A DNA stretch of 64,000 bases, taken from contig QHSL01000059.1 of assembly GCA_003220435.1 (NCBI GenBank), forward strand, positions 1 to 64,000, written 5' to 3'. The position numbers were made by a program, and so were the translations under genes. The notes below the pieces were generated by a model. It did no database searches, had not been told where the DNA came from, and saw only the letters and a list, made by a program, of their open reading frames with translations. This stretch comes from Candidatus Rokuibacteriota bacterium. Its GTDB lineage: Bacteria; Methylomirabilota; Methylomirabilia; Rokubacteriales; CSP1-6. Shown here piece after piece: positions 25,216-33,780 of the stretch (positions are counted from its first letter, which is position 1; the number at the start of each line of letters is the position of its first letter).

Positions 25216-26664
25216 ATGAGACCCACGTTCCGGAAGCTTGAGGTCAAGGACATCGGCAACTTGGAGAAGCTGGTTGCCGAGAATGTCGAGGGCATCGAGC
25301 CGGGCCTGAAGATCGTGGATTCGCGGCTGCTGCTCGGGCATGCTGCGATCGACCTCGTCGGGCTCGACACCAAGGGCTCTCTGGTGCTGATCGCGCTCGA
25401 CTTCTCTGCTGACGAGGGACTCCTCCTCCGGGTGATGGATGCCTACTCCTGGTGTCTCGAGTACCCCGACACCATTCGACGTCTCTATCCGATGGCGCAG
25501 GTTTCCGCCAGCAGACCGCCGCGGATCCTGTTCGTCGTCGGACGGGTCACCGATGCGTTCCTGCGAAGGGTCAAGCAGCTCAGCGTCGGCGCGGTCGACT
25601 GCATCGAGTTCCGTCATTTCGAGGTGAATGGCGCGTCCGCCGTCTACTTCGATGTCGTCGAGCGGCTCCGCAAGTCGGCGTCGGGGCTCCTGGCCGCTGA
25701 AGCCGTCGCACCGTCTCATCCTGCGCCCGTCGCGACGGTGACGCCGGCCTCCCCTGCTGTCGCCGCTGCCGAGCCGGTGGCTTGGTCGCCCGCTCCGCTG
25801 ATCATGGCGGCTGCGCGCGTGGAGCCGGCGGTCGCCCCGATGCCCGCTCCGGTGCTCATCCCTCAAGTTCACGCGGCGCCGCCAGAGATCACCGCGCCGC
25901 CAGAGATCCCGGCGCCGGCGGTAGCATCGGTGGCGCGCGAGGCGCTGGTCCTCCAGTTCACGCCTGCAGCTCCCGAGGCCGAGCCCGCGCCGAAGGTGGA
26001 GCCGCCGGCCGCACCGGCGCTGGTGCTCGAGACTCCGCTCAACGGTGCCGCCCACACCTCGATCGAGGCGGCGATCCTGGAGATCGCGCCGCCCGCCCTC
26101 TTCATCGGGAACGAGGTCACAACGGTCAGCGCCCAGGAAGCGGTCGAGCAGGACCCGACGCCGGCGCCCGTGAGCGAGCCGGTTGTGGGGACTATGCCGT
26201 TCGAGCCTATGCCCGAGGACGTGTGTCCCGAGCCGGCCGTCCGGGTCGAAGGGCCCGTCGACGCGGAGCCAGTCGCTCCGGCGCTGGCTTCTGCTCAGCC
26301 TGTGTGGGCCAAACCCCAGGGGCAGGGCGGCAACAGCCGTCCCTACTTCTTCGCGAACGCCTCGAAAGTCACCACGCCGGGAGAGGCCCCGGCCGCACCC
26401 GCGGCCGTGGCGCCGGCGATCGAGCAGCCCGCCGCTCCGGTTGCGCTCGCGGTGCCGGCTCCGGCCGCGACACCGGTGTCGGTTGCAGCACCGGTTGCGC
26501 CCGCGGCACTGGTTGCGCCCGCTGCGGTGCCGGCGCCCGCTGCGCCGTCTGCGGCCAAGCCCAAGGTCGAGGTCGACCCCGCGCTCGAGTCGCTCAGCTT
26601 CCCGAAGGACGGGCTGTCTCGTCAGTGGCTGGAGTTCCTCAGCCAGCTTGGCGCGAACAAGTAG
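25216..26664 (+). CDS. NucS-like nuclease-fold domain protein with long Ala/Pro-rich linker
   Basis: A 482-residue protein. Residues 1-150 look like a restriction-endonuclease-fold domain related to NucS/DUF91 (IDLVGLDTKGSLVLIALDF, then a helix with DAYSWCLEYPDTIRRLYP), but the usual catalytic E-x-K is replaced by A-L-D, so cleavage is doubtful. Residues 160-450 are Ala/Pro/Val-rich and probably unstructured. The last 30 residues (LESLSFPKDGLSRQWLEFLSQLG) form a short helix that looks conserved. The ATG at 25216 has a GGGAGA site. It precedes the HD-GYP regulator by eight bases. Function unknown; a scaffold in the signalling cluster is possible. Confidence 0.7.
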   Translation: MRPTFRKLEVKDIGNLEKLVAENVEGIEPGLKIVDSRLLLGHAAIDLVGLDTKGSLVLIALDFSADEGLLLRVMDAYSWCLEYPDTIRRLYPMAQVSASRPPRILFVVGRVTDAFLRRVKQLSVGAVDCIEFRHFEVNGASAVYFDVVERLRKSASGLLAAEAVAPSHPAPVATVTPASPAVAAAEPVAWSPAPLIMAAARVEPAVAPMPAPVLIPQVHAAPPEITAPPEIPAPAVASVAREALVLQFTPAAPEAEPAPKVEPPAAPALVLETPLNGAAHTSIEAAILEIAPPALFIGNEVTTVSAQEAVEQDPTPAPVSEPVVGTMPFEPMPEDVCPEPAVRVEGPVDAEPVAPALASAQPVWAKPQGQGGNSRPYFFANASKVTTPGEAPAAPAAVAPAIEQPAAPVALAVPAPAATPVSVAAPVAPAALVAPAAVPAPAAPSAAKPKVEVDPALESLSFPKDGLSRQWLEFLSQLGANK

Positions 26665-26672
26665 AGGGGCCT

Positions 26673-28232
26673 GTGACGACCACGACTGATTCGCACACGG
26701 AGGCCAAGGGCGGCGTCGAGAGCCTGCGTGTCCTCCTGGTCGACGACAACGCCTCGGTCCTCCGGTTCCTGGCCTCGGCGTTCTCCTCCAACCAGTGCCG
26801 GGTCACGACCGCGGCGACCGCTGAGCAGGCGCTCGAGCAGCTCGGCGACGACCCGTTCGACCTCGTCGTGTCCGACATCAAGATGCCAGGCCTGAGCGGC
26901 CTCGATCTGCTCCGCGCCGTCAAGGGCAAGCAGCCGGGGACGCCGGTCGTGCTGATCACCGGGGTGCCGTCCGTCAACTCGGCGGTCTTCGGGCTGCGCC
27001 ACGGCGCGTACGACTATCTGCCCAAGCCGTTCTCGGTCACCGAGGTGCGCGATCTCATCCGGCGACTGCGCCGGGACCGCGCCGACGGCAACGGGAACGT
27101 CAATTACCCCGCGGGGCTGACCGAGGAGCTGGCCAGGCGCCAGACCGGCGTCGAAGTGATCTCGCGGATCGGCGAGATCGCGCTGCAAGGGCTCGAGCCG
27201 AGCGTTTTCGTGGAAAAGGTCCTCGAGCAGACGATGCAGAGCCTCCGGTGCGACGGCGCGGTCATGCTGCTGCGCGACCAGGCCGGCCAGTTCAACGCCA
27301 GCCGCAAGGGCGAGCCGACCCTGGTCAACCAGATCCTGACGCTGCTGCAGGGGTCGTTCGGCGACGTCGTCAAGACCGGCGGTCAGGAGACGGTCACGCT
27401 GACGAAGCGCGAGCACAACTTCGAAGCTCTCGCCGCGCTGGTCCCCGGAGTCGGGGACGCGATGGGGATCCTCTGCATGGGCCGGGGCGGCGAGAACGGC
27501 GCCTTCCTGCCCGACGAGAAGGCGCTCCTGCTCGGCTACGCGCAGACCATGGCGGTCGCGCTCCAGAAGATCCTCCTGCGAGAGAACCTCGAAAAGAACC
27601 TGATCGACACGATCTCGTCGTTCGTCATCGCGCTGGAGTCGAAGGATCCGTACCTCAAGGGCCACTCGGCGCGCGTGTCCCTCTACTCCGGCGAGCTCGC
27701 CACGGTCATGGGCGTGCCGCCGGCCGAGGTGGTCCTGATGAGCCGGGCCGGCATGCTGCACGACCTCGGCAAACTCGCCATCATGGACAACATCCTCCGC
27801 AAGCCGCGGCAGCTGACGGAGGAGGAGTTCGAGCTGATCCGCACCCACCCGGTGGTCGGCGACAAGATTCTCAAGCCTTTGAGGTTTCTGTCGTGCGAGG
27901 CTAAAGCGGTGCGTCATCATCACGAGCGCTACGACGGCAAAGGCTATCCGGACGGCCTCAAGGGCGATGACATTCCGCTCATCGCCCGGGTCGTGACGGT
28001 GGCCGACGCGTTCGACGCGATGACATCCGACCGCCCGTATCGGAGCAAGCGGCCGCTGCCGACCGCGATGGAAGAGATCCTGCGCGGTGCCGGGACGCAG
28101 TTCGACCCGACCGCCGCCGACGCCTTCAGCACGATCCCGCTGGCGCGCCTGGAGCAGATCAGCCACCACTTCGATCTGCGATCCGTGCCGGCGGCCGGCG
28201 CGGCCATTCACCCGTCGGTGGAGGGCCGGTGA
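26673..28232 (+). CDS. Response regulator with HD-GYP domain (cyclic-di-GMP phosphodiesterase)
   Basis: A 519-residue cytoplasmic protein: receiver (residues 15-140; Asp in LVVSDIKMPG, Lys in LPKPFS), a GAF-like middle domain (residues 160-310), and an HD-GYP domain (residues 320-500) with HSARVS, MLHDLGKL, HHHERYDGKGYPDGL and DAFDAMTSDRPYR. All metal-ligand motifs and the GYP signature are present, so hydrolysis of cyclic-di-GMP is expected. The GTG start follows AGAGGGG. Its stop overlaps the next receiver gene (GTGA). Confidence 0.93.
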   Translation: MTTTTDSHTEAKGGVESLRVLLVDDNASVLRFLASAFSSNQCRVTTAATAEQALEQLGDDPFDLVVSDIKMPGLSGLDLLRAVKGKQPGTPVVLITGVPSVNSAVFGLRHGAYDYLPKPFSVTEVRDLIRRLRRDRADGNGNVNYPAGLTEELARRQTGVEVISRIGEIALQGLEPSVFVEKVLEQTMQSLRCDGAVMLLRDQAGQFNASRKGEPTLVNQILTLLQGSFGDVVKTGGQETVTLTKREHNFEALAALVPGVGDAMGILCMGRGGENGAFLPDEKALLLGYAQTMAVALQKILLRENLEKNLIDTISSFVIALESKDPYLKGHSARVSLYSGELATVMGVPPAEVVLMSRAGMLHDLGKLAIMDNILRKPRQLTEEEFELIRTHPVVGDKILKPLRFLSCEAKAVRHHHERYDGKGYPDGLKGDDIPLIARVVTVADAFDAMTSDRPYRSKRPLPTAMEEILRGAGTQFDPTAADAFSTIPLARLEQISHHFDLRSVPAAGAAIHPSVEGR

Positions 28233-28609
28233 CCGAATCGGTGAAGCCGAAGATCCTGGTCGTCGACGACGCCGGCCCGGTCGTCATCCTCTGCGTGAAC
28301 GTGCTCCAGGCTCTCGGCTACTCGATCAAGGCGGCGAACCGGGGCGAGACGGCCGTCGAGCTGGTTCGCCAGGAGCCGTTCGATCTGCTGGTGGTTGACT
28401 ACAAGATGCCCGGGATGAACGGGTTCGAAGTGCTCGAACAAGCACGCCAGGCTCGCCCCCGCATGGCGTGCATGCTCATGACGGCGCACGGCACGCCCGA
28501 CATCATCAACGAGGCGACTCGCCTCGGATTCGACTACATCCTGCTGAAGCCGTTCACGCCGTCGGAGCTTCGCGGGGCGGTCGACAAGGTCCTCGCGAGC
28601 AAAGCCTAG
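28229..28609 (+). CDS. Single-domain response regulator (CheY-like)
   Basis: A 126-residue stand-alone receiver domain with acidic pocket VVDDAG, phosphoacceptor Asp in LLVVDYKMPGMNG, Thr in LMTAHG and Lys in LLKPFTPSE. There is no output domain, so it probably acts in a phosphorelay or by protein contact, for example with the HD-GYP protein whose gene it overlaps. Confidence 0.92.
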   Translation: MTESVKPKILVVDDAGPVVILCVNVLQALGYSIKAANRGETAVELVRQEPFDLLVVDYKMPGMNGFEVLEQARQARPRMACMLMTAHGTPDIINEATRLGFDYILLKPFTPSELRGAVDKVLASKA

Positions 28610-28671
28610 GGGCGCGCATCGTGTCGTCGATGGCGCCCGCGGCGCTCACGCGGGGAACGGTGAGGGTTATC

Positions 28672-29415
28672 ATGGGCTCGGCGGTCGGCGCGATCCGTTG
28701 GGGACTGGACCGGATGCTCTCGGTCGCCTACGGCGTCGTCTACGACTACGTCTACGAGCGCTTCACGCCCTACCAGCGGTTGCAGGCCGAGGTGCGGCAG
28801 CTCGTCGAGGCCGGGGCACCGGCGAGCGCCGACCGTCGCGACGTCCGGGTGCTGGAGGTCGCGTGCGGGCCCGGCAACTTCACGTGCGCGCTCGCCGAGG
28901 CCGGGTTCACCGTCACCGGGCTCGACTCCTACGGCGCGCTGGTCGAGGTGGCGAAAGAGAAGCGCCGGGCGAGGCACCTGTCGAACCTCGCGTTCCGACA
29001 CGGCGACCTGACCCGCGGCAACACGTTCCGCGACGGCGCGTTCGACCAGGTCGTGAACATCCACTCCCTGTACGTGCACCCGGCGCCCGAGCAGCTGCTC
29101 CAGGAGGCCTACCGAGTGCTCAAGCCCGGCGGGCACGCGGTGTTCGTGAACCATACGCGACAGGTCGGACACTGGTCCACGCTGCGGGAAATCGCCCGGC
29201 GCGACGGGTGGCGGGCCGCGCTGCACTGCTTGCTGTGGGTGCTGCCCAACTCGATCTTCGAGGCGGCCCGGATTCGGATCGGGCCACACTACTGGAACGA
29301 GGACGCGTTCTCGGCGCACGTCCAACGGGCGGGGTTCACGGTGCTGGAGATGCGGCGGACGTTTCTCACCGGCGCCAGCCTCCTGGTGTGGGCGAGAAAG
29401 GGCACCGAGCCATAG
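28672..29415 (+). CDS. Class I SAM-dependent methyltransferase, first of a tandem pair
   Basis: A 247-residue protein with a Rossmann-type methyltransferase core: motif I VLEVACGPGNFTCALAEAG, acidic LDSYGALVEVAKEK and the post-motif strand FDQVVNIHSLYVHPAPEQLL, then LKPGGHAVFVNHTR. The N-terminus (LDRMLSVAYGVVYDYVYERF) is shared with the next gene product, so the two are paralogues. The ATG at 28672 gives an N-terminus that lines up with the paralogue; GTG 28621 is an alternative. The substrate is unknown; the family includes quinone and lipid methylases. Confidence 0.82.
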   Translation: MGSAVGAIRWGLDRMLSVAYGVVYDYVYERFTPYQRLQAEVRQLVEAGAPASADRRDVRVLEVACGPGNFTCALAEAGFTVTGLDSYGALVEVAKEKRRARHLSNLAFRHGDLTRGNTFRDGAFDQVVNIHSLYVHPAPEQLLQEAYRVLKPGGHAVFVNHTRQVGHWSTLREIARRDGWRAALHCLLWVLPNSIFEAARIRIGPHYWNEDAFSAHVQRAGFTVLEMRRTFLTGASLLVWARKGTEP

Positions 29416-29501
29416 TGGGCCCAGACGAAGTCGCACCGTGCTCATCCGAGCCTCTCGCCGGCGTCGCCCCGGGCGCCCCGGCGGAGAAGGCGGGGGGTCG
29501 A

Positions 29502-30215
29502 ATGCGGGTTCGGGAAGCGCTGGAGCACATGATCGCCGTCACCTACGGCGTCACCTACGACGCCGTCGTGATGCGCTTCCCTGCCTACGAGGCGATAGTC
29601 GAGGAGGTCGTGGGGTTCGTCGGCCGCTCGGTCCCCGGCGAGGCCACGCCGCGGGCCACTCGCGTGCTCGACGTCGCGTGCGGGATTGGCAACGTCAGCA
29701 TCCGGCTCGCTCGCGAGGGCTACTCCGTCGTCGGGATCGACGGCGTGCGGCACCTGGTCGAGATCGCGCGCGAGAAAACCGCGCAGCGCAGGGCGAACCT
29801 GACCTTCCAGCACTTCGATATCGCGCGCGACCCCATGCCGGGCGCGGGGAGCTTCGACGTGCTGGTGAGCATGCACACCCTCTACTGGCACCCCACTCCC
29901 GCCGCGCTGCTGGAGGGCTGCCGTCGCGCGCTGCGGCCGGGCGGACACGCCGTGTTCCTGACCTACGGGCGGCCGGCCAGCGTGATCCGGACGTTCCGCG
30001 AGCTGTGGGACGCCGAGGGGCTCGGCGCTGCCGTGCGCGCCTTGCGCTGGCTGCTGCCGACAGCGCTCTTCGAGCTCTTCCGGGACTGCGAGCACCGATA
30101 TCTCAGCACGGCCGACTTCCACGACGCGCTCGGCCGCGCCGGGTTCGAGGTCCTCGAGGCTCGCGACACCTTCTTGGCGGACCTGAGTCATCTCGCGTGG
30201 TGCCGAGCGCGATGA
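29502..30215 (+). CDS. Class I SAM-dependent methyltransferase, second of a tandem pair
   Basis: A 237-residue paralogue of the upstream gene product. Shared features are the N-terminal helix (LEHMIAVTYGVTYDAVVMRF), motif I VLDVACGIGNVSIRLAREG, acidic IDGVRHLVEIAREK and MHTLYWHPTPAALLEG with LRPGGHAVFLTYG. The pair probably arose by tandem duplication and may methylate related positions of one small molecule. The ATG at 29502 lies directly before the shared helix. A G+C-rich hairpin follows the gene. Confidence 0.82.
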   Translation: MRVREALEHMIAVTYGVTYDAVVMRFPAYEAIVEEVVGFVGRSVPGEATPRATRVLDVACGIGNVSIRLAREGYSVVGIDGVRHLVEIAREKTAQRRANLTFQHFDIARDPMPGAGSFDVLVSMHTLYWHPTPAALLEGCRRALRPGGHAVFLTYGRPASVIRTFRELWDAEGLGAAVRALRWLLPTALFELFRDCEHRYLSTADFHDALGRAGFEVLEARDTFLADLSHLAWCRAR

Positions 30216-30242
30216 GCGCGCGACACGCGCGCGTGGGAAGCG

Positions 30243-30259
30243 CCGGGGCTCCGCCCCGG
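30243..30259 (+). terminator. G+C-rich hairpin, possible terminator or attenuator
   Basis: CCGGGGC pairs perfectly with GCCCCGG around a three-base loop. No T-run follows, so it would not be a classic intrinsic terminator. It lies between the methyltransferase stop and the Shine-Dalgarno of the secreted-protein gene. Confidence 0.35.
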
Positions 30260-30286
30260 ATCCATACGCCGAAGGAGTGGGAGGCC

Positions 30287-30964
30287 ATGACGAGACGTGC
30301 CGGTTCGCTCCTCGTGCTGCTCGCGGCGCTCGTCTCGACGTTCGGGACCAGCGAGGCCGGTAATCCCGGCGGCGCCCCGAAGGACGCGGTCCTCTACGAG
30401 TTGATGGAGCAAGCGACGTTCACCGAGGAGGGCATCCGCAAGGCGACGTCCGCCCTCGAGGGAAAGGTTCGGCTTCAAACGCCGCTCTGCCCCGCCGGCC
30501 TCCAGGCGTACGCGAAGCTCGCGTTCGCGACCTTCGACATCCACGTGCAGGTGGCTCCCCGCTGCACGGTCGTGGCGATCGGGAACAGCGAGATCAACGT
30601 GGCCGACGGCAGCGGGCACATCGACGGCAAGTTCTGGGTCGTCGTCAACAGCGACGCGACCAACCTGGTCGATGCGCAGGAGCTCGTGGTCATGTACGGG
30701 ACGTTCGCCGGGAATGTCCAGGTGCGGAAGGATACGGACGCCCTGATCATCGATATCCTGCCGGGGGCCGAGTTCACGCCCATCATGACGCTTCCGGGGT
30801 TTCCGCTCCCGCTGCCCGCGGCGTTCCGCGGCACGTTCCGCCTGCCGTTCGCCTTCCACCACATCGCCGCCTACTTGAGCGACGACGGCACGCCGATACC
30901 GGTGCGTCCCGACGAGCGCGCGCTCGGCGACGCGACGGTGCGGGTCGAGATCACCTTCGACTGA
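30287..30964 (+). CDS. Secreted protein of unknown function, paralogue of the 36756 product
   Basis: A 225-residue protein with a signal peptide ending near SEAG (residue 25). The mature part is beta-rich with two Cys residues (PLCPAG and PRCTVV). It shares with the product at 36756-37484 the segments NLVDAQELVVMYGTFAGN, GTFRLPF and a C-terminal DERALGDATVRVEITF. I do not recognise a named domain. It has a strong Shine-Dalgarno. The Cys spacing suggests a disulfide, hence a stable envelope or extracellular protein. Confidence 0.7.
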   Translation: MTRRAGSLLVLLAALVSTFGTSEAGNPGGAPKDAVLYELMEQATFTEEGIRKATSALEGKVRLQTPLCPAGLQAYAKLAFATFDIHVQVAPRCTVVAIGNSEINVADGSGHIDGKFWVVVNSDATNLVDAQELVVMYGTFAGNVQVRKDTDALIIDILPGAEFTPIMTLPGFPLPLPAAFRGTFRLPFAFHHIAAYLSDDGTPIPVRPDERALGDATVRVEITFD

Positions 30965-30981
30965 CGCGGGACGCCGGGGGA

Positions 30982-31656
30982 ATGATCGCCGTGAACGAGC
31001 CGCCAGTGTCGTCGAGCCCGGCCGACGGGGGGCCGCGCCGCGCCGGTGTGGTCTCGCAGGGGACCCGAGTCTACCTCCGCACGATGCGGCCCGACGACCT
31101 CGAGTATCTCTCGGAGTGGGCGGAAGACCCGTTCACCGAGCGCATGGTCGGCAGTCAGTTCCTCAACACCTACAAGCACGTGTACGACAAGGACCCGTCG
31201 TTCTACGAGGCGTGTCTCGTCGATCCGACCCAGGTCGTGCTGATCATCGAGGCCAACCGCGGGTGGGACCGGCCGATCGGCGTGACGAGGCTGTTCGACA
31301 TCCACCTGCTGGAGGGCTACGCCTTCCTCGAGGTCATGCTGACCGATCGGCGGGCGATTCGCCGCGGATTCGGCGTCGAGGCGGGCAAGCTCATCTCGTA
31401 CTACGGGGTCGACGTGCTGGGGCTTCGCCGTATCGAAGCCAAGGTGTACGAGTACAACCGTTTGAGCGCCAACTCGCTCCGGCGCAACGGCTTCCGGCAG
31501 GAGGGTGTTCTCCGGAAGGCTGGATTTCAGGACGGCCAGTGCTGGGATATGTTCGTCTTCGGCATCCTGAAGGACGAGATCGCGGAGCAGCGTCGGAAGG
31601 ACCGGATCCATCTCCCTCTCGAGGGTACCGAGGGAGACACGCTTGACCCTTCATAA
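30982..31656 (+). CDS. GNAT-family N-acetyltransferase
   Basis: A 224-residue protein with the RimJ/RimL-like GNAT fold: VYLRTMRPDDLEYLSEW at the start, IGVTRLFDIHLLEGYAFLEVML, the acetyl-CoA loop region RRAIRRGFGVEAGKLISYYG and the C-terminal LRRIEAKVYEYNRLSANSLRRNGF. Members acetylate protein N-termini or small amines. A 25-residue polar N-terminal extension is unusual. The stop overlaps the start of the histidine-kinase gene by 14 bases, so the two are translationally linked. Confidence 0.85.
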   Translation: MIAVNEPPVSSSPADGGPRRAGVVSQGTRVYLRTMRPDDLEYLSEWAEDPFTERMVGSQFLNTYKHVYDKDPSFYEACLVDPTQVVLIIEANRGWDRPIGVTRLFDIHLLEGYAFLEVMLTDRRAIRRGFGVEAGKLISYYGVDVLGLRRIEAKVYEYNRLSANSLRRNGFRQEGVLRKAGFQDGQCWDMFVFGILKDEIAEQRRKDRIHLPLEGTEGDTLDPS

Positions 31657-33766
31657 CCTCCTCCCGCTCTTCGCGCTGCTCCTGAACGTCTCCCTCGCCG
31701 GGATCACGCTGGTCCGCAACCCGGAGAGCCGCCTGAATCGCCTGTTCGCCTACTTCGTGGGCGGCATGGCGGTGTGGAACTTCGGCGTCTTCATGCTGCG
31801 GCGCTCGCCGGACGAGGCGACCGCGATCTTCTGGGAAATCGTCATCCACAGCGGGGTCGTCGTCCTCCCGGCCTTCTTCTATCACTTCGTCCTGATCTTC
31901 CTGGAGAGCACGACCCGCCATCGCACCTCGCTGGCCGTCGCGTACGCGCTGGCGATCGCCTTCAGCATCATCAACCTGTCCGGCACGTCGATCTTCATGA
32001 GCGGGGTGAAGACGACGTACTGGGGCTGGACGCCGTCCACCGGCATCCTGTACTACCCGTTCTTCGTCTACTTCAACTTCTTCCTCATCTACGCGCTCTC
32101 GCGCCTCGTCCGCGTGTACAAGGACGTCGAGTCGAGCTTCCGACGTAACCGCGCGACCCTCATCCTGCTCGGCACCCTCGTGAGCCTGGTCGGCGGCCTC
32201 ATCGACATCGCCCGGTTCATCATGGTGCGCTTCGTGCCGGCCGCGGACCTCGTGTACCCGATGGGCATTCCGGCCAACATGATCTTCGCGCTCATGCTCG
32301 GCACGTCGATCGTGCGCTACCGCCTCTTCGACGTGAACGTGGCGGTGAAGAAGGGCGCGATCTACTTGTTGCTGTGGGGCGTGCTCACCTCGACCCTGGT
32401 GATGGCCGAGCAGTACGCCGACTGGGATCAGGTGAACCCGCTCTGGATCATCCTGCCACTGGGCTTCGTGATGACGATACTGGTGAGCCCGCTCGGGCAA
32501 CGGCTCGAGGAGCGCATCGAGCGGCTCATGTTCAGCCGGCGGCGCGGCTGCTACGAGACGCTGCTGGACCTCAGCAAGCGGATGGGCGCGATCCTCGACT
32601 TCGGGCGGCTGATGGAAACGCTGGTCCACGGGCTCGTCCGCGGCGTGCCGCTCACGCATTGCGTCCTGATGATCTACGATCCGCAGCGCAGCGCGTTCGT
32701 CGTCTACCGGGAGGACTCCACCGTGGGCGAGGGCACCGGGGCCAACGCGATCCCGGTCGACAGCCCAATCGTCCTGTGGCTGAACCAGACCGGGCGCGTG
32801 CTGGTCAAGGAAGAGGTCAAGCTGAATCCCGAGATCTCCACCTACTTCGAGGCGGCCGAGAGCGAGCTCGACGAGATCAAGGCGGCGTTGATCGTGCCGC
32901 TGAAGATCGAGGGCAAGCTCACCGGCATCCTGCTGGTCGGCGAGAAGCTCTCCGGCGATATCTTCGACGACCAGGAGCTCGAGGTGCTCGCGGTCCTGGC
33001 CAACCAGGTGGCGATCTCGCTGGAGAACGCGCGGCTCTACGAGGAGCTCTCGGCCTCCAACGCCCAGCTGATGCAGGCGAGCCGGCTCAAATCCCAGTTC
33101 CTGGCCAGCATGTCGCACGAGCTGCGAACGCCGCTCAACTCGATCATCGGCTTCTCGAAGGTGCTGCTGAATCGGCTCGACGGCGAGCTGACCGAGCGGC
33201 AGGAGACGTACATCCGCTCGGTGCACAACAGCGGCAGCCACTTGCTCCAACTCATCAACGGGATCCTCGACTTCTCGCGCATCGAGGCGGGCAAGCTCGA
33301 GATGATCTCCGAGGAGATCGATCTGCACGAGCTGATCGACGAGTGCATCGAGTCGTCGATGCCGCTCGCCCGTGGCAAGCAGCTGAAGGTCGAGAAGAAC
33401 GTGCCCCTCGAGCTGCCGCCGCTCTCGGCTGACCGCACGAAGGTCAAGCAGATCCTCCTCAACCTCCTGTCCAACGCGGTGAAGTTCACCACGCAGGGAC
33501 GGGTGCTGGTCAGCGTGGTGACCGAGCCGGAGACGGTGCGGGTGAGCGTCGCCGACACGGGAATCGGCATCCGCGAGGACGACCTGGCTCGTCTGTTCGA
33601 GCCGTTCCAGCAGCTCGACAATCCGGTCGCTCGGGGCGCCGGGGGCACCGGGCTCGGGCTCGCCATCAGCAAGAAGTTCGTGGAGCTGCACGGCGGCCGC
33701 GTCTGGGCCGAAAGTCGCGAGAACCAGGGGTCGACGTTCCATTTCACGCTACCCTTGATCATCTAG
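31643..33766 (+). CDS. Membrane histidine kinase (7TM-GAF-HisKA-HATPase)
   Basis: A 707-residue kinase. Residues 5-230 hold about seven hydrophobic helices of the type found at the N-terminus of membrane histidine kinases, then a GAF domain (residues 290-465), the phosphoacceptor box MSHELRTPLNSIIG and a complete ATPase domain (LLNLLSNAVKF, DTGIGI, GGTGLGLAI). The start is a TTG at 31643, supported by a GAGGGAG site and by overlap with the GNAT gene. The following gene encodes a second multi-domain kinase. Confidence 0.9.
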   Translation: MTLHNLLPLFALLLNVSLAGITLVRNPESRLNRLFAYFVGGMAVWNFGVFMLRRSPDEATAIFWEIVIHSGVVVLPAFFYHFVLIFLESTTRHRTSLAVAYALAIAFSIINLSGTSIFMSGVKTTYWGWTPSTGILYYPFFVYFNFFLIYALSRLVRVYKDVESSFRRNRATLILLGTLVSLVGGLIDIARFIMVRFVPAADLVYPMGIPANMIFALMLGTSIVRYRLFDVNVAVKKGAIYLLLWGVLTSTLVMAEQYADWDQVNPLWIILPLGFVMTILVSPLGQRLEERIERLMFSRRRGCYETLLDLSKRMGAILDFGRLMETLVHGLVRGVPLTHCVLMIYDPQRSAFVVYREDSTVGEGTGANAIPVDSPIVLWLNQTGRVLVKEEVKLNPEISTYFEAAESELDEIKAALIVPLKIEGKLTGILLVGEKLSGDIFDDQELEVLAVLANQVAISLENARLYEELSASNAQLMQASRLKSQFLASMSHELRTPLNSIIGFSKVLLNRLDGELTERQETYIRSVHNSGSHLLQLINGILDFSRIEAGKLEMISEEIDLHELIDECIESSMPLARGKQLKVEKNVPLELPPLSADRTKVKQILLNLLSNAVKFTTQGRVLVSVVTEPETVRVSVADTGIGIREDDLARLFEPFQQLDNPVARGAGGTGLGLAISKKFVELHGGRVWAESRENQGSTFHFTLPLII

Positions 33767-33780
33767 GAGAGAGGCGCCGC

